64,000 nt of DNA, taken from an uncultured Roseovarius sp. (lineage in GTDB: Bacteria; Pseudomonadota; Alphaproteobacteria; Rhodobacterales; Rhodobacteraceae). The notes under the pieces were generated by a model. It was not told where the DNA came from, searched no databases, and saw only the letters and a program-made list of their open reading frames with translations. The stretch lies in the NCBI GenBank assembly GCA_947499555.1, contig CANMOU010000001.1:434001-498000 (forward strand), written 5' to 3'. Below, in pieces: positions 1 to 9,431 of this stretch. Position numbers and translations under genes: made by a program. Position 1 is the stretch's first letter; every line of letters begins with the position of its first letter.

Positions 1-617
1 CAATCACCGGCAATTACATCGACAGTTGCTCGATTGAATGGGGCAATGAGCATGATGCCACACCGGATTTCGGATCAGAGTTTTCGTTCAGCGCCTTGTC
101 CATCACCGGCAACATTTTCCTCAGCCAAAGCAGCGCGCCGTCGTTCAACTTCCTTATCGTCAAACCGTACGGCCCCGGCCATTTCATCAACGGGCTGACG
201 GTGACGGGCAACACGGTCCGGCTGGTTGATGGCTCGATTGCCCGCTTTGAGGGTATTGATACAAGCTTTGCGCCGCTTGATTTCGACAAGTTCAGAAACA
301 TCCGGTTTGAAGACAACAGCTTCTTCAACCTTAATCATCATGTCGAAAACCCGCTTGTGCTGCGCCATGATGAGCCAAGTGTGCAGGCCACATGGGTGGT
401 CGAGCCGCATCCGAACCTGCCTTTCGAGGCCCGCACGCAAACCGTCGAATCCGTGGTCCCTGACGGTGCCATTCGCGACACGGTGAATGCGGTGTATTAC
501 GGGCTGCCTTACTTTGAAGCCGGGCAGGGGCCCAATCAGGATCAGGTCAACCTGCGGTGGGAAAAAGCGGTGAGAGGCGCGGTGGTGATGCGGATCCGGA
601 TTGACGATCCGATCTAG
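1..617 (+). CDS. C-terminal part of a right-handed beta-helix (pectate-lyase-fold) protein
   Basis: The reading frame is open from the left edge (codons in phase with base 3) to a TAG at 615-617, so the N-terminus lies outside the window. About 204 residues are visible. They contain repeating units of the ITGN / LTVTGNTV / IRFEDNSF type, with regularly spaced Asn and hydrophobic residues, as in parallel beta-helix coils of the pectate lyase superfamily. No catalytic residues can be assigned from this fragment. Such proteins are usually secreted or surface-exposed and act on, or bind, polysaccharide. The substrate is unknown here. The gene converges on the next one with only 8 bases between stops. 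Confidence 0.7.
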   Translation, partial: ITGNYIDSCSIEWGNEHDATPDFGSEFSFSALSITGNIFLSQSSAPSFNFLIVKPYGPGHFINGLTVTGNTVRLVDGSIARFEGIDTSFAPLDFDKFRNIRFEDNSFFNLNHHVENPLVLRHDEPSVQATWVVEPHPNLPFEARTQTVESVVPDGAIRDTVNAVYYGLPYFEAGQGPNQDQVNLRWEKAVRGAVVMRIRIDDPI

Positions 618-625
618 CGGGCGCG

Positions 626-1276
626 TCAGAAGCGCAGCCACATCCCGACCTTGATGCGCAAATCGTCGCTGTTGATCAACCCGGTCGTCGCGCCAAGCTC
701 AATATGGCGGCCGGGTTTCGTTTCGAATACGAATGATGGTGCAAGACGCGCATAAGGCTCACCATCGCTTGGCACGCCACTTTGCAATTGCAGGATGATC
801 ATGCTGCGCGCGTTTGGTTTGATCCCAAAGGTGAAATCGGTTTCCAGCAGACCCTCCGCGTGGTCGTAAATCAGACCGCGCATATCAACGGAAATCCAGG
901 CTGAGCGCTGGAAAACCTTCGTGCCGCGCCCCCAGGACAGGGCAGGGCGCAGGGCAAGGGAATCATCGACAAACCCCGCCCCCATCTCAACCGCCGCCAC
1001 AGAGGATTGCGCGCCCGAGCGCAAAGGCCAGCGCAAAAAGGCGATCGCCTTTGTAAGGTCGGTCTGCCGCCCTCCGCCGTCAAATCCCAGAGTGACGTTG
1101 TTTTTCAGGCCGTACTCCACAAAAAGGGAGACCGGGCTGTCCTCGGGGGTCTCGGTGCTGGCCTCGATCGAAAAGCTGAGAAAACCTTTGCCTTCGTCAC
1201 GCGGCCAGGCTCCGGCCCAAAGGATCTGAGGCCAGAGAAGCAGGGAAAACAGGAGCAGCACGCGCGCACGGATCAT
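626..1276 (-). CDS. Exported outer-membrane-like protein of unknown function
   Basis: The protein has a clear signal peptide (a short Arg-containing N-region, a long Leu-rich core, then WAGAWP). The mature part is rich in alternating beta-strand-like segments with many Gly and aromatic residues and ends in WLRF, a terminal Phe typical of beta-barrel outer membrane proteins. The ATG at 1276 is preferred because GAGG lies five bases upstream; an in-frame GTG two codons earlier is possible. About 216 residues. I do not recognise a named family. From what is visible, a small outer-membrane barrel is the best guess. Confidence 0.55.
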   Translation of the reverse strand: MIRARVLLLFSLLLWPQILWAGAWPRDEGKGFLSFSIEASTETPEDSPVSLFVEYGLKNNVTLGFDGGGRQTDLTKAIAFLRWPLRSGAQSSVAAVEMGAGFVDDSLALRPALSWGRGTKVFQRSAWISVDMRGLIYDHAEGLLETDFTFGIKPNARSMIILQLQSGVPSDGEPYARLAPSFVFETKPGRHIELGATTGLINSDDLRIKVGMWLRF

Positions 1277-1340
1277 AAGCACCTCGCGCGAGCATCTTGA
1301 GGAAAGGTGGTAAACCAGAGGTTAACGGCGCTGGTCGGAT

Positions 1341-1865
1341 TTAGCCGGTTTTATCCAGTTCAACGACCGCCAGCCCCAATTTCCGGGCGGCGGCCAGTGA
1401 CAGGATACCCGACTCAAGCCCTTGCGGTGCCTGATACGCTCTGACTGCTGCCCGCGTTCGGGGGTCCATCGTGGCCGTGATCGGCCCGCGGTAAAACCCG
1501 CGTGCTTTCAGGGCACGCTGCACCGAAGCGATAAAATCGGGCGTCAGGTCCGTCGCACAAGGCGTCTCGAACCAGGTCTCAACACGCTCTTGCACGATCT
1601 CTTGACGCGTCTCGGTCTTGTAGATTGCAGGGCGCAGAACCTCTCCGTTTGCTTGTATTTCAGCCGGGTGCAAAAGCACCTGTCGGGTTACGGTCTCAAT
1701 CACGGCAGGTCGCACGGATTTGCCCCAGCAGCTGCCCGGTTTTGCCCCCGGTGGCGCGGTTTCAAGGCGCTGCACAACATCGGGTTCATCCACGCCCGAC
1801 AAAGCACTGTCACAGCCCACAAGAGCCGTACTTGCCATAATGGCAAGAAGAATGGATCTGATCAT
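1341..1865 (-). CDS. Lipoprotein with C-terminal peptidoglycan-binding domain
   Basis: The 174-residue protein starts with a lipoprotein signal peptide whose lipobox is LVGC (Cys18). A middle part rich in Glu/Thr/Arg is followed by a PG_binding_1-type domain at about residues 108-165, with the typical pattern of an initial helix (VQRALKARGFY), a G-P-I/D turn, and RTRAAVRAYQ. It is expected to be anchored in the outer or inner membrane and to contact the cell wall. There is no catalytic domain, so the role is probably structural or regulatory. The 287 bases between it and the ferredoxin gene contain no gene I can support and presumably hold both promoters. Confidence 0.7.
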   Translation of the reverse strand: MIRSILLAIMASTALVGCDSALSGVDEPDVVQRLETAPPGAKPGSCWGKSVRPAVIETVTRQVLLHPAEIQANGEVLRPAIYKTETRQEIVQERVETWFETPCATDLTPDFIASVQRALKARGFYRGPITATMDPRTRAAVRAYQAPQGLESGILSLAAARKLGLAVVELDKTG

Positions 1866-2140
1866 CTGCTCGTGCCTTTTCGGCTTTGTTTGCCTGTTAT
1901 CTTACAGTGTTTTAGCCATCGTGGAAAGCGTCGAGTATGATGGCAAGCGACGCATCACAACTGCCAAGGACCAGTCGCGGTCTGCGACGTGCCTCTGCAA
2001 ATCATCGCTTGGCCTGCATGGCGGCGCGAACGAAGGAAGAACAAACCAACTTTGTCGCAACTCTTTTACTCTCCTGTCGCATTTGGGACTGGCACACCGC
2101 CTTTCGCGACGTTACCTAGCGCGCGTGACTTGAGATGTAA

Positions 2141-2475
<335 letters not shown>

Positions 2476-2476
<1 letters not shown>

Positions 2477-3201
2477 TGCGCCTTGCGGTCGCGGCATTTG
2501 CGGCTGCACTCTCAGCCTGGGCCACACTGGCTTCGGAAGCCGAACCCTGGCAATACGAACCGCTGGAATGGGCCAGGTTCGCAGAGCCCACGGCGCGCTA
2601 TCCGCATGCCGTTTTGGGCGATGAAATCGAATATGGTGCTCTGGTTCTGAAATACCTGCCCGGTCATGCCAAATACACCATTCGTCTTCCCGAAGAACGT
2701 GTCTTTGAAGACATTGAACCGCGCCTTGTCGACATTGATCAGGACGGCAAGCGCGAGGTCATGTTGGTTGAAAGCCACAAGGCCAAAGGTGCAAGACTTG
2801 CGCTCTACAATGGCGGCGGTCTTATCGCCGCGACGCCTTATATCGGCACGCGATTTCGCTGGCTGGCCCCGCTGGGGGCCGCGGATCTCGATCGCGACGG
2901 CCACATTGAAGTGGCTTACATTGACCGGCCTCACCTGGCCAAAACCCTGCGAGTCTGGCGTTTCAAAGACGGCACCCTCACCGAGATTGCGACGCTGCCG
3001 GGCCTGACCAATCACAAGATCGGTTGGGACTATATCCCTGGCGGCATCCGAAGCTGTGGCGACACGCCTGAAATGGTCCTGGCCAGTGCAAACTGGTCCC
3101 GCATCATGGCCGTATCACTGGCCGACGGGACCCTGCACGCCAAGGACATCGGCGCCTATACCGGTCCCGAAAGCCTCAACAGAGCGCTGACCTGCCCCTG
3201 A
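2476..3201 (+). CDS. Exported FG-GAP/VCBS-like repeat protein
   Basis: The protein has 241 residues, with an Ala-rich signal peptide ending near ATLASEA. The mature part contains at least two Asp-rich calcium-loop motifs of the VCBS/FG-GAP type: DIDQDGKREV near residue 90 and DLDRDGHIEV near residue 140. These suggest a small beta-propeller that reads as a periplasmic protein. It is translationally coupled to the ferredoxin by an ATGA overlap. The function is unknown. Conserved Cys residues near the C-terminus (RSCGD, ALTCP) could form a disulfide. Confidence 0.6.
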
Positions 3202-3203
3202 TC

Positions 3204-3288
3204 TTCTTTCTTGTCCGAAATACCCCGGGGAGCGCGAGGGGCTGGCCCCTCGTATAAAGGTGCAGCGCGAGGGATTGGCCTCTCGTGC
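3204..3288. repeat. Dispersed intergenic repeat, copy 1
   Basis: The element begins TCTTTCTTGTCCGAAATACC and continues into two tandem dyads of the CGAGGGGCTGGCCCCTCG type about 14 bases apart. The same arrangement occurs at 19778-19863. In this copy the second dyad has decayed (six pairs, one of them G-T). It sits between two convergent genes. No coding function is apparent; it resembles a REP-like structured element. Confidence 0.7.
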
Positions 3289-3336
3289 AAGTCTTTTTAG
3301 AAAAGACTTGGGCCAAAAGCTTTCAGAAAGCTTTTG
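3289..3336. terminator. Two tandem hairpins between convergent genes
   Basis: Two near-perfect dyads lie four to five bases apart. The first (3289-3309) has a 9-bp stem AAGTCTTTT / AAAAGACTT with a 3-base loop. The second (3314-3336) has an 11-bp stem around CAAAAGCTTTC. They lie just 3' of purD on the minus strand and after the plus-strand VCBS gene, so a bidirectional terminator is likely. Confidence 0.55.
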
Positions 3337-3339
3337 CGC

Positions 3340-4602
3340 CTAGAGCGAGCGCCAGCCGATATCGCGGCGGCAAAACCCCTCGGGCCAGTCGATCCGGTCG
3401 ACCATTCCATAGGCCCGGTCAGCCGCTTCTTTCAGGCTGCCACCGCGCGCTGTCACGTTCAGCACTCGGCCGCCCGTGGCCACGATATGACCGCCCGACT
3501 CGCCAGTGCCTGCGTGAAACACCATGTGAAAGCTGTCTTCGCCACAGCTTTCCAGCCCTTTGATCACGCTGCCTTTTTCATATGAGCCGGGGTATCCTTT
3601 GGCGGCCATCACCACCGTCAAGGCATGATCACCGGCCCAGTTCACCCGCGCGTCTGCCAGCCGGCCTTCTGCCGCGGCCTGCATCAGGTCAAGCGCCTGC
3701 GCGCCCAGCCGCATCATCAGGACCTGGCACTCCGGATCGCCAAAACGGACATTATATTCCACCAGCCGCGGCTCACCGTCCTTGATCATCAAACCGGCAT
3801 AAAGCACGCCCTGATAGGGCATGCCGCGCGCCGCCATTTCTCTCAGCGTCGGGCGTATGATGTCGTCCAAGGCTTTCTCGGCCACGGCATCCGTAAGAAC
3901 AGGTGCCGGGGAATAGGCCCCCATGCCGCCGGTGTTAGGGCCTGTGTCCCCATCGCCGACGCGCTTGTGGTCCTGCGCCGTGCCGATGGGCAGGGCCGTC
4001 TCGCCGTCGCAAAGCACGAAGAAGGACGCTTCTTCGCCCTCCATGAACTCTTCGATCACCACCTCGGCCCCCGCGCCGCCAAAGGCCCCGCCGAACATGT
4101 CGTCAATCGCCGCATGCGCCTCTGCCACCGTCTCGGCAATGATCACGCCCTTGCCAGCGGCAAGCCCGTCAGCCTTGACCACAATGGGCGCGCCTTTCTC
4201 GTTCACATAGGATATTGCTTTTTCAGCTTCGGTAAAATGCCCATACGCGGCTGTTGGCGCGTTTGCCGCATCGCAAATCTCCTTGGTGAAACTCTTGGAG
4301 GCCTCCAACTGCGCCGCCGCCTTGGACGGGCCGAAAACCAAAAGCACAGCCTCGCGCAGCCTGTCGCCCACGCCTGCCGCCAGCGGCGCTTCGGGTCCTA
4401 TGATGACAAACTCAATTGACTCCGCCTCGCAAAAATTGACCACCGCCGCGCCATCCTCGATGTTGAGCGACGCGCATTCGGCGATCTGCGCGATACCCGC
4501 ATTGCCCGGTGCCACGATCAACTTGTCGCATTTGGGGTTCTGCATCACCGCCCAGGCCAAGGCGTGCTCGCGCCCGCCGCCACCGAGAATAAGAATGTTC
4601 AT
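3340..4602 (-). CDS. purD: Phosphoribosylamine-glycine ligase (GARS)
   Basis: PurD catalyses step 2 of de novo purine synthesis, ATP + 5-phosphoribosylamine + glycine to GAR. The 420-residue product has the usual length. It opens with MNILILGGGGREHALAWA, the nucleotide-binding fold typical of PurD. Further on are the ATP-grasp signature segments VVKADGLAAGKGV, the conserved GDGDTGPNTGGMGAYSPAP, and RFGDPECQV near the metal and ATP site. The frame is open for 67 codons upstream, but the ATG at 4602 matches the family N-terminus and has GGGGGA upstream. It is divergent from xseA with 82 bases between, where both promoters must lie. Confidence 0.96.
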   Translation of the reverse strand: MNILILGGGGREHALAWAVMQNPKCDKLIVAPGNAGIAQIAECASLNIEDGAAVVNFCEAESIEFVIIGPEAPLAAGVGDRLREAVLLVFGPSKAAAQLEASKSFTKEICDAANAPTAAYGHFTEAEKAISYVNEKGAPIVVKADGLAAGKGVIIAETVAEAHAAIDDMFGGAFGGAGAEVVIEEFMEGEEASFFVLCDGETALPIGTAQDHKRVGDGDTGPNTGGMGAYSPAPVLTDAVAEKALDDIIRPTLREMAARGMPYQGVLYAGLMIKDGEPRLVEYNVRFGDPECQVLMMRLGAQALDLMQAAAEGRLADARVNWAGDHALTVVMAAKGYPGSYEKGSVIKGLESCGEDSFHMVFHAGTGESGGHIVATGGRVLNVTARGGSLKEAADRAYGMVDRIDWPEGFCRRDIGWRSL

Positions 4603-4684
4603 CGTGTCCCCCGCTTCACCTTGGTTGCTGGGCGTTCTAAGGTGCCGCAGAACGCAACACAAGGCACCGAACAAGGCAGCGCGC

Positions 4685-6178
4685 ATGTCCGACCTGATCG
4701 ACGATCCGTCCCCTGGCGAAAACGCCCCGGAGTTTTCCGTCTCGGACCTCTCAGGTGCGATCAAACGGGTGATTGAAGGCGAGTTTTCCTTTGTCCGCGT
4801 CAAAGGAGAGGTGGGCCGCGTGAGCAGACCGCGGTCGGGTCATCTTTATCTCGATCTCAAGGATGATCGCGCGGTACTGGCCGGTGTGATCTGGAAGGGC
4901 GTGGCCGGGCGCCTGACCGTGCAGCCCGAAGAAGGGATGGAAGTGGTGGCGACAGGTCGTTTGACCACTTTTGCCGGGCAGTCGCGCTACCAGATGATCA
5001 TTGAAGATATAAAGCCCGCCGGTGTCGGCGCGTTGATGGCGATGCTGGAAAAGCGCCGTGCGCAGCTTGCAGGCGAGGGGCTTTTTGCGCCGGAGCGGAA
5101 GAAGCCTTTGCCCTACCTGCCAGAGGTGATCGGCGTTGTGACCTCCCCGTCGGGGGCGGTCATACGCGATATTCTGCACCGGCTGCGCGACCGGTTTCCG
5201 CGTAAAGTGCTCATCTGGCCAGTTGCCGTCCAGGGCGAGAAATGCGCCCCTGAAGTCACCAGAGCCATTGAGGGTTTCAACAAGCTCAGCCCCGGCGGGG
5301 CCTTGCCCCGGCCTGACCTGCTGATCGTCGCACGCGGTGGCGGCAGTATCGAGGACCTTTGGGGCTTTAACGAGGAAAGCGTCGTGCGCGCGGCAGCCGC
5401 ATCCGAGATCCCGCTGATCTCGGCAGTTGGGCACGAGACCGACACGACCCTGATCGATCACGCCGCGGATCAGCGTGCCCCAACCCCCACTGCGGCGGCG
5501 GAAATGGCGGTGCCGGTACGGCTTGATCTTTTGGGCTGGCTTGACGCACAGGGCGGGCGGCTTTTGCAGGCGCTTTCAGGGCAAGTGACGTCACGCCGTC
5601 AGCGCCTGAGCGATCTCACCCGAGCTTTGCCCCGCGCCGAAACGCTGGTGGAAGGTCCACGCCAGCGTCTGGATGCCTTATCGGAGAAACTGCCCAACGC
5701 GCTGCGGGCCACCATCCAGTTGCGGCGTGTTGCCTTGTCGGAAGCAGCAGGAGCCTTGCGCCCGGCGACATTGCGCGAGCGGGTGCAAAACCGCCGGACG
5801 GCGCTCAGTTCTCTTGCCGCGCGGCTCAACACAAATGCCCTGCGGCGCGATCTTTCCCAACGCCACCGGGACCTGTCGCACTTGTCACAGCGGTTGTCGG
5901 ATGCAGGCACACGTCAGGTCAGGGCGTGGCGCGATGGGTTGATCGCGCAAGACCGGCTGCGCGAGACGCTGGGATACAAGGCCACGCTGAAACGCGGCTA
6001 TGCCGTGGTGCGCGGCGACGGGGACGTGGTGACGACAACGGACGCAGCGGCGCAGGCGAAGGCCCTTGAGATCGAGTTTGCCGACGGTCGTCTCGAATTG
6101 GGAGATACGCCTGCCGCGCCCGTCAAAAAACCCGCCAAACCCAAAACGCCGCCACCTGAACAAGGCAATTTATTCTAA
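4685..6178 (+). CDS. xseA: Exodeoxyribonuclease VII large subunit
   Basis: XseA, with XseB, degrades single-stranded DNA in both directions. The 497-residue protein has an N-terminal OB-fold (about residues 18-115, with SFVRVKGEV and SGHLYLDLKDD), then the catalytic domain with GVVTSPSGAVIRDI, RGGGSIEDLWGFNEE and SAVGHETDTTLIDHAADQRAPTPTAAAE, and a long Arg/Gln/Leu-rich coiled-coil C-terminal half. The ATG at 4685 is chosen from the family N-terminus; the upstream open frame overlaps purD antisense and is not coding. xseB is not adjacent. The C-terminal tail is Lys/Pro-rich. Confidence 0.95.
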   Translation: MSDLIDDPSPGENAPEFSVSDLSGAIKRVIEGEFSFVRVKGEVGRVSRPRSGHLYLDLKDDRAVLAGVIWKGVAGRLTVQPEEGMEVVATGRLTTFAGQSRYQMIIEDIKPAGVGALMAMLEKRRAQLAGEGLFAPERKKPLPYLPEVIGVVTSPSGAVIRDILHRLRDRFPRKVLIWPVAVQGEKCAPEVTRAIEGFNKLSPGGALPRPDLLIVARGGGSIEDLWGFNEESVVRAAAASEIPLISAVGHETDTTLIDHAADQRAPTPTAAAEMAVPVRLDLLGWLDAQGGRLLQALSGQVTSRRQRLSDLTRALPRAETLVEGPRQRLDALSEKLPNALRATIQLRRVALSEAAGALRPATLRERVQNRRTALSSLAARLNTNALRRDLSQRHRDLSHLSQRLSDAGTRQVRAWRDGLIAQDRLRETLGYKATLKRGYAVVRGDGDVVTTTDAAAQAKALEIEFADGRLELGDTPAAPVKKPAKPKTPPPEQGNLF

Positions 6179-6190
6179 AACTTCTGGTTG

Positions 6191-6256
6191 CGGAATTTTC
6201 GAAAATTCCGATCTGGAAAACGTGTATTTTCCAATCCGTTTTCTTGCAAGAAAACG
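6191..6256. terminator. Three tandem 20-base palindromes between convergent genes
   Basis: 6191-6210 is the perfect palindrome CGGAATTTTCGAAAATTCCG. 6214-6233 is a 7-bp stem TGGAAAA/TTTTCCA. 6237-6256 is the perfect palindrome CGTTTTCTTGCAAGAAAACG. Spacers are three bases each. The cluster sits between the 3' ends of xseA and the minus-strand gene at 6262, so it is probably a bidirectional terminator. The architecture recurs at 3289-3336 and 29911-29955. Confidence 0.6.
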
Positions 6257-6261
6257 CCGGT

Positions 6262-6660
6262 TCAGACCCCGATTTCCGGTCCCAGGCACATCAATGGTTC
6301 TTTGCTCTGGTCCATCTCGTAAAGTTCGGTCTGGCCGGGCAGGTTCTCAAACAGCGCGATCAGGCCGGATGCGCCTCGTTCAAACCGCCAGCACTGATGA
6401 TCCTCGGGCTTATACTCGTAGACAAAACAGATCTGACCATCGGCTTCGTACCACGCGCCCTCCTGACAGCGCCCATCCAGGAAGGACCAGCGCACACGAC
6501 GATTGTCGAGATATTCCTCTGCCCCATAAGGCGCGCCCTGAGAGCCGAAGGTGAAGGTCTTGCCACGGGTATAGGCGTCAAACTCTGCCGCGTTCATCGC
6601 GCTTTGGCCGGTCGCCTGCATCGGCAGGGTCGTGCACAGGATCACCCACATCAATCGCAT
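6262..6660 (-). CDS. Small exported protein of unknown function next to AlkB-like gene
   Basis: The protein has about 132 residues when started at the ATG at 6660, which gives a short hydrophobic signal peptide (Trp/Val/Ile/Leu/Cys core) and then ATGQSAMNAAEF. The mature part has the pattern YTRGKTFTFGSQG, a central RVRWSFLDGRCQEG and ICFVYEYKPEDHQCW, i.e. several Trp and Cys in a compact beta-rich domain. This looks like the small periplasmic proteins common in Roseobacter genomes, but I cannot name the family. Its 5' end overlaps the 3' end of the upstream alkB-like gene by about 80 bases in another frame, so the two are probably translated from one message. Confidence 0.55.
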   Translation of the reverse strand: MRLMWVILCTTLPMQATGQSAMNAAEFDAYTRGKTFTFGSQGAPYGAEEYLDNRRVRWSFLDGRCQEGAWYEADGQICFVYEYKPEDHQCWRFERGASGLIALFENLPGQTELYEMDQSKEPLMCLGPEIGV

Positions 6661-7780
6661 GATCCGACTGTGGCAGATGCCGGCCCGGGATACCACCTGA
6701 TTTCGCCGCGGCCAGTACAGCCGGAGGAACATCCTGCGCGGTGACCTCTGGATGAACGGTCCAGGGCCTTGCCCGCCAGGCCCTGCAACGCGGGTCCATG
6801 ATCTTGCGCCAGCGTCGCGGGAAAAGCGCGAGCCCCGCCATCACCGCAATGGGATAGGGCAGCATTGGCATGGCGTCCGGCTCAAGCTGCAGGGCGGGGT
6901 AGGCGCGGTCAGGTTTGACGTGGTGGTCCGAGTGGCGCGGCGCGTTCAGCATCAGGGCCGAGGAAAACCAGTGCGGCGCATTCCACGAATGCTGCGGCCC
7001 CACCGGCTCAGGCTTGCCGTCCGGCAGAAGTTGCCGCTGCAGGCCATAGTGCTGCACATAATCGGACATCAGGATTTGCACCTGCGCGTAAAACGCGAGA
7101 AAGACCAGCATCGCAAGCCCGGCCCATCCGGCGATCATACCCGCCAGGGCCAGCATCGTGAGAGTGCCCCCGACATAAAGGATGTAGGGATGCGACAGCG
7201 CCGAATGGCCGCGCCGCAGCCGGTTTTCGGCGCGAAGACCTGCGAGAAAGGAGTGAAGGCTGGCCCGGACCGCATAACGGTAAAATCCTTCGCCGGGGCG
7301 GGGGCTGTTGGGGTCGTCCTCGCGCCCGACATGCACATGATGCACGCGCAAATGGGCGCTGGCATGCTGGCCGACCAGGAGCGAGGTGTAGATGAGCCTA
7401 CCAAGATTGTGCAGGCTGCGCTGTTTTCTGTGGATAAGCTCATGTGCCGCCGGGTGTGAAATCTGACCAAAGAAAAGCCCTGCACCAACGGCAATCACGA
7501 CCTTCTGGGCAAGGCTCAAATCCTGTGTCGGTGCGACAAACGCGATGCAAAGCAGCAGGATTAGAAAATGCGCCGCAGCAAGGGCCGCCAACAACGGGTC
7601 GGCTGCGGGAAATTCCGAGCCGGGATCGGCATTCTCGGCCTCGGTTGGCAAAAGGCGATCCATCACAAAAAGAAACCCGGTGAGATAGATCAGGCTCACC
7701 CAGGGCCAGACACCACCCAGCAGCCCCGCCAGAAGCAGGAAACAGGCCGGTGCCAATGTCACGACTGCAAACCGCTGCAC
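6578..7780 (-). CDS. AlkB-like membrane fatty-acid/alkane hydroxylase
   Basis: This is an integral-membrane di-iron monooxygenase family protein of 400 residues. There are about five hydrophobic segments (residues 5-45, 65-85, 90-105, 205-250, 305-320). The histidine motifs are HELIHRK near residue 114, HLRVHHVHVG near 143 (the family consensus has Glu at the start, here Ala-His) and APRHSDHH near 282, with YVQHYGLQR and HSWNAPHW between. The reaction would be terminal hydroxylation of an alkyl chain using rubredoxin electrons; no rubredoxin gene is nearby. The only usable start is the GTG at 7780, with AAGG upstream. The C-terminal 45 residues are polar and unlike the family, and the 3' end overlaps the next gene. 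Confidence 0.8.
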   Translation of the reverse strand: MQRFAVVTLAPACFLLLAGLLGGVWPWVSLIYLTGFLFVMDRLLPTEAENADPGSEFPAADPLLAALAAAHFLILLLCIAFVAPTQDLSLAQKVVIAVGAGLFFGQISHPAAHELIHRKQRSLHNLGRLIYTSLLVGQHASAHLRVHHVHVGREDDPNSPRPGEGFYRYAVRASLHSFLAGLRAENRLRRGHSALSHPYILYVGGTLTMLALAGMIAGWAGLAMLVFLAFYAQVQILMSDYVQHYGLQRQLLPDGKPEPVGPQHSWNAPHWFSSALMLNAPRHSDHHVKPDRAYPALQLEPDAMPMLPYPIAVMAGLALFPRRWRKIMDPRCRAWRARPWTVHPEVTAQDVPPAVLAAAKSGGIPGRHLPQSDHAIDVGDPVHDPADAGDRPKRDERGRV

Positions 7781-7994
7781 GATATTGCGCCTTACTTGTC
7801 AAACCACGGCACAGGACACGCGCCGTCCTGAGCCAGAGACCAGACAAACCGGGCGGTTAATGTGCAAATTATGCGGCATTTGAGGGATTTATTGTTTCCA
7901 GATCGTCAACGACAGGCGGAATTGGGCGCGATTGCCTTCTTTTCATCCGGGCGCAGGAAGGTTAGGGGAAAGACAGGCAAACCCCGGGTGACGC

Positions 7995-9431
7995 ATGGCA
8001 TTTTTCCGCAAGCTCAGAGACAGGCTTTTCAAATCCTCATCCAAGATCGAAGAGGGGCTTGATGCCATTGTCGAGGACGGTGGTGAGGAAGAGGTTGTCG
8101 ATGCGCCGGTAGAGGATGCCGCGCCAACGCCGGAGCCAGACCCTGATCCGGAGCCGACGCCTGAGCCCGAACCTGAGCCTGTTCCGACGCCTGAACCAGA
8201 GCCGCTGCCGGACCCCGAGCCAGAGCCTGTTCCGGCACCTGAGCCTGAACCGGAGCCTGAACCGGAGCCGGGGCCCGAACCGACGCCGGTGCCTCAACCG
8301 GACCCGGAGCCCGAACCCGAGCCCGAACCGGCGCCCAAACCAGAACCTGAACCGGAAATACCGCCTCTGCCAATCGAGCAGCCGGAACCAGCACCGGTTG
8401 AAATTCCGGCCGAGCCGCCTGCGCCGGAGCCGATGCCCGAAACCGATCCTGCACCGGCACCTACTCCGGTGGAAATCCCCTTCGAGACGCCAAGCGAAGA
8501 GGCGAAAACTGTTGAACCGACCGAGCCGGAAACCCCCTCCCAGAAGCCGGGTCTGCTTGGTCGCCTTCTTGGCCGGGGCGAGAAGAAAACAGTCGTTCGC
8601 CGCGTGCTCGATGACGATATGATTGAACAGCTCGAGGAATTGCTGATCACGGCGGATATGGGCGTTGACACCGCCTTGCGGGTGACCGCGAACATGGCCG
8701 AGGGGCGCATGGGCCGCAAACTCTCCACGCAAGAGATCAAGGAACTTTTGTCATCAGAGATTGCCCGCATCATGGAACCCGTCGCACGCCCCATGCCGCT
8801 TTACCCCAGACGGCCGCAGGTGGTGCTTGTGGTGGGCGTAAACGGCTCGGGGAAGACCACGACGATTGGCAAGCTTGCCAGCCAGTTCAAGGCGGCGGGC
8901 AAATCGGTGGTGATTGCCGCCGGTGACACGTTCCGCGCCGCTGCCGTGGAGCAATTGCAGATCTGGGGTGACAGGGCAGGGGTGCCGGTGCTCACCGCGC
9001 CAGAGGGGTCCGATCCGGCCAGCCTGGCCTTTGACGCCATGGATCAGGCCGAACGCGATGGGGCTGATCTTCTGATGATCGACACGGCAGGACGGTTGCA
9101 GAACCGCGCCGACCTGATGGAAGAGCTGGCCAAGATCGTGCGCGTCATTCGGAAGAAAGATGACAGCGCCCCGCATAACACGCTCTTGGTGCTGGATGCC
9201 ACGACCGGGCAAAACGCGCTGAGCCAGGTTAAGACATTCCAGGAAATGGCCGATGTGTCCGGCCTTGTCATGACCAAGCTTGACGGCACGGCGAAGGGCG
9301 GCGTTCTGGTGGCGCTGGCCGACAAGTTTGGCCTGCCGATCCATGCCATCGGTGTGGGCGAGCAGATAGACGATCTGGCCCCGTTCGATCCTGAGGATTT
9401 TGCCGATGCCCTGACGGGGCTGGAACGATGA
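7995..9431 (+). CDS. ftsY: Signal recognition particle receptor FtsY with long Pro/Glu N-domain
   Basis: FtsY is the SRP receptor GTPase that delivers ribosome-nascent chains to SecYEG. The 478-residue protein starts with a short basic amphipathic segment ([13 protein letters not shown]). Residues about 45-165 are almost entirely Pro-Glu/Pro-Asp repeats, a low-complexity acidic A-domain. The NG domain fills about 185-478: [10 protein letters not shown] (P-loop, about 281-290), [27 protein letters not shown] (about 361), and [10 protein letters not shown] (about 426). All GTPase motifs are intact. The next gene overlaps its stop by four bases. Confidence 0.95.
   Translation: MAFFRKLRDRLFKSSSKIEEGLDAIVEDGGEEEVVDAPVEDAAPTPEPDPDPEPTPEPEPEPVPTPEPEPLPDPEPEPVPAPEPEPEPEPEPGPEPTPVPQPDPEPEPEPEPAPKPEPEPEIPPLPIEQPEPAPVEIPAEPPAPEPMPETDPAPAPTPVEIPFETPSEEAKTVEPTEPETPSQKPGLLGRLLGRGEKKTVVRRVLDDDMIEQLEELLITADMGVDTALRVTANMAEGRMGRKLSTQEIKELLSSEIARIMEPVARPMPLYPRRPQVVLVVGVNGSGKTTTIGKLASQFKAAGKSVVIAAGDTFRAAAVEQLQIWGDRAGVPVLTAPEGSDPASLAFDAMDQAERDGADLLMIDTAGRLQNRADLMEELAKIVRVIRKKDDSAPHNTLLVLDATTGQNALSQVKTFQEMADVSGLVMTKLDGTAKGGVLVALADKFGLPIHAIGVGEQIDDLAPFDPEDFADALTGLER

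Noticed and set aside
8037-8732. Long minus-strand open frame opposite the ftsY N-domain
   Set aside because: It is produced by the Pro/Glu repeat; the translation is Arg/Phe/Gly low complexity and ftsY is certain on the other strand.
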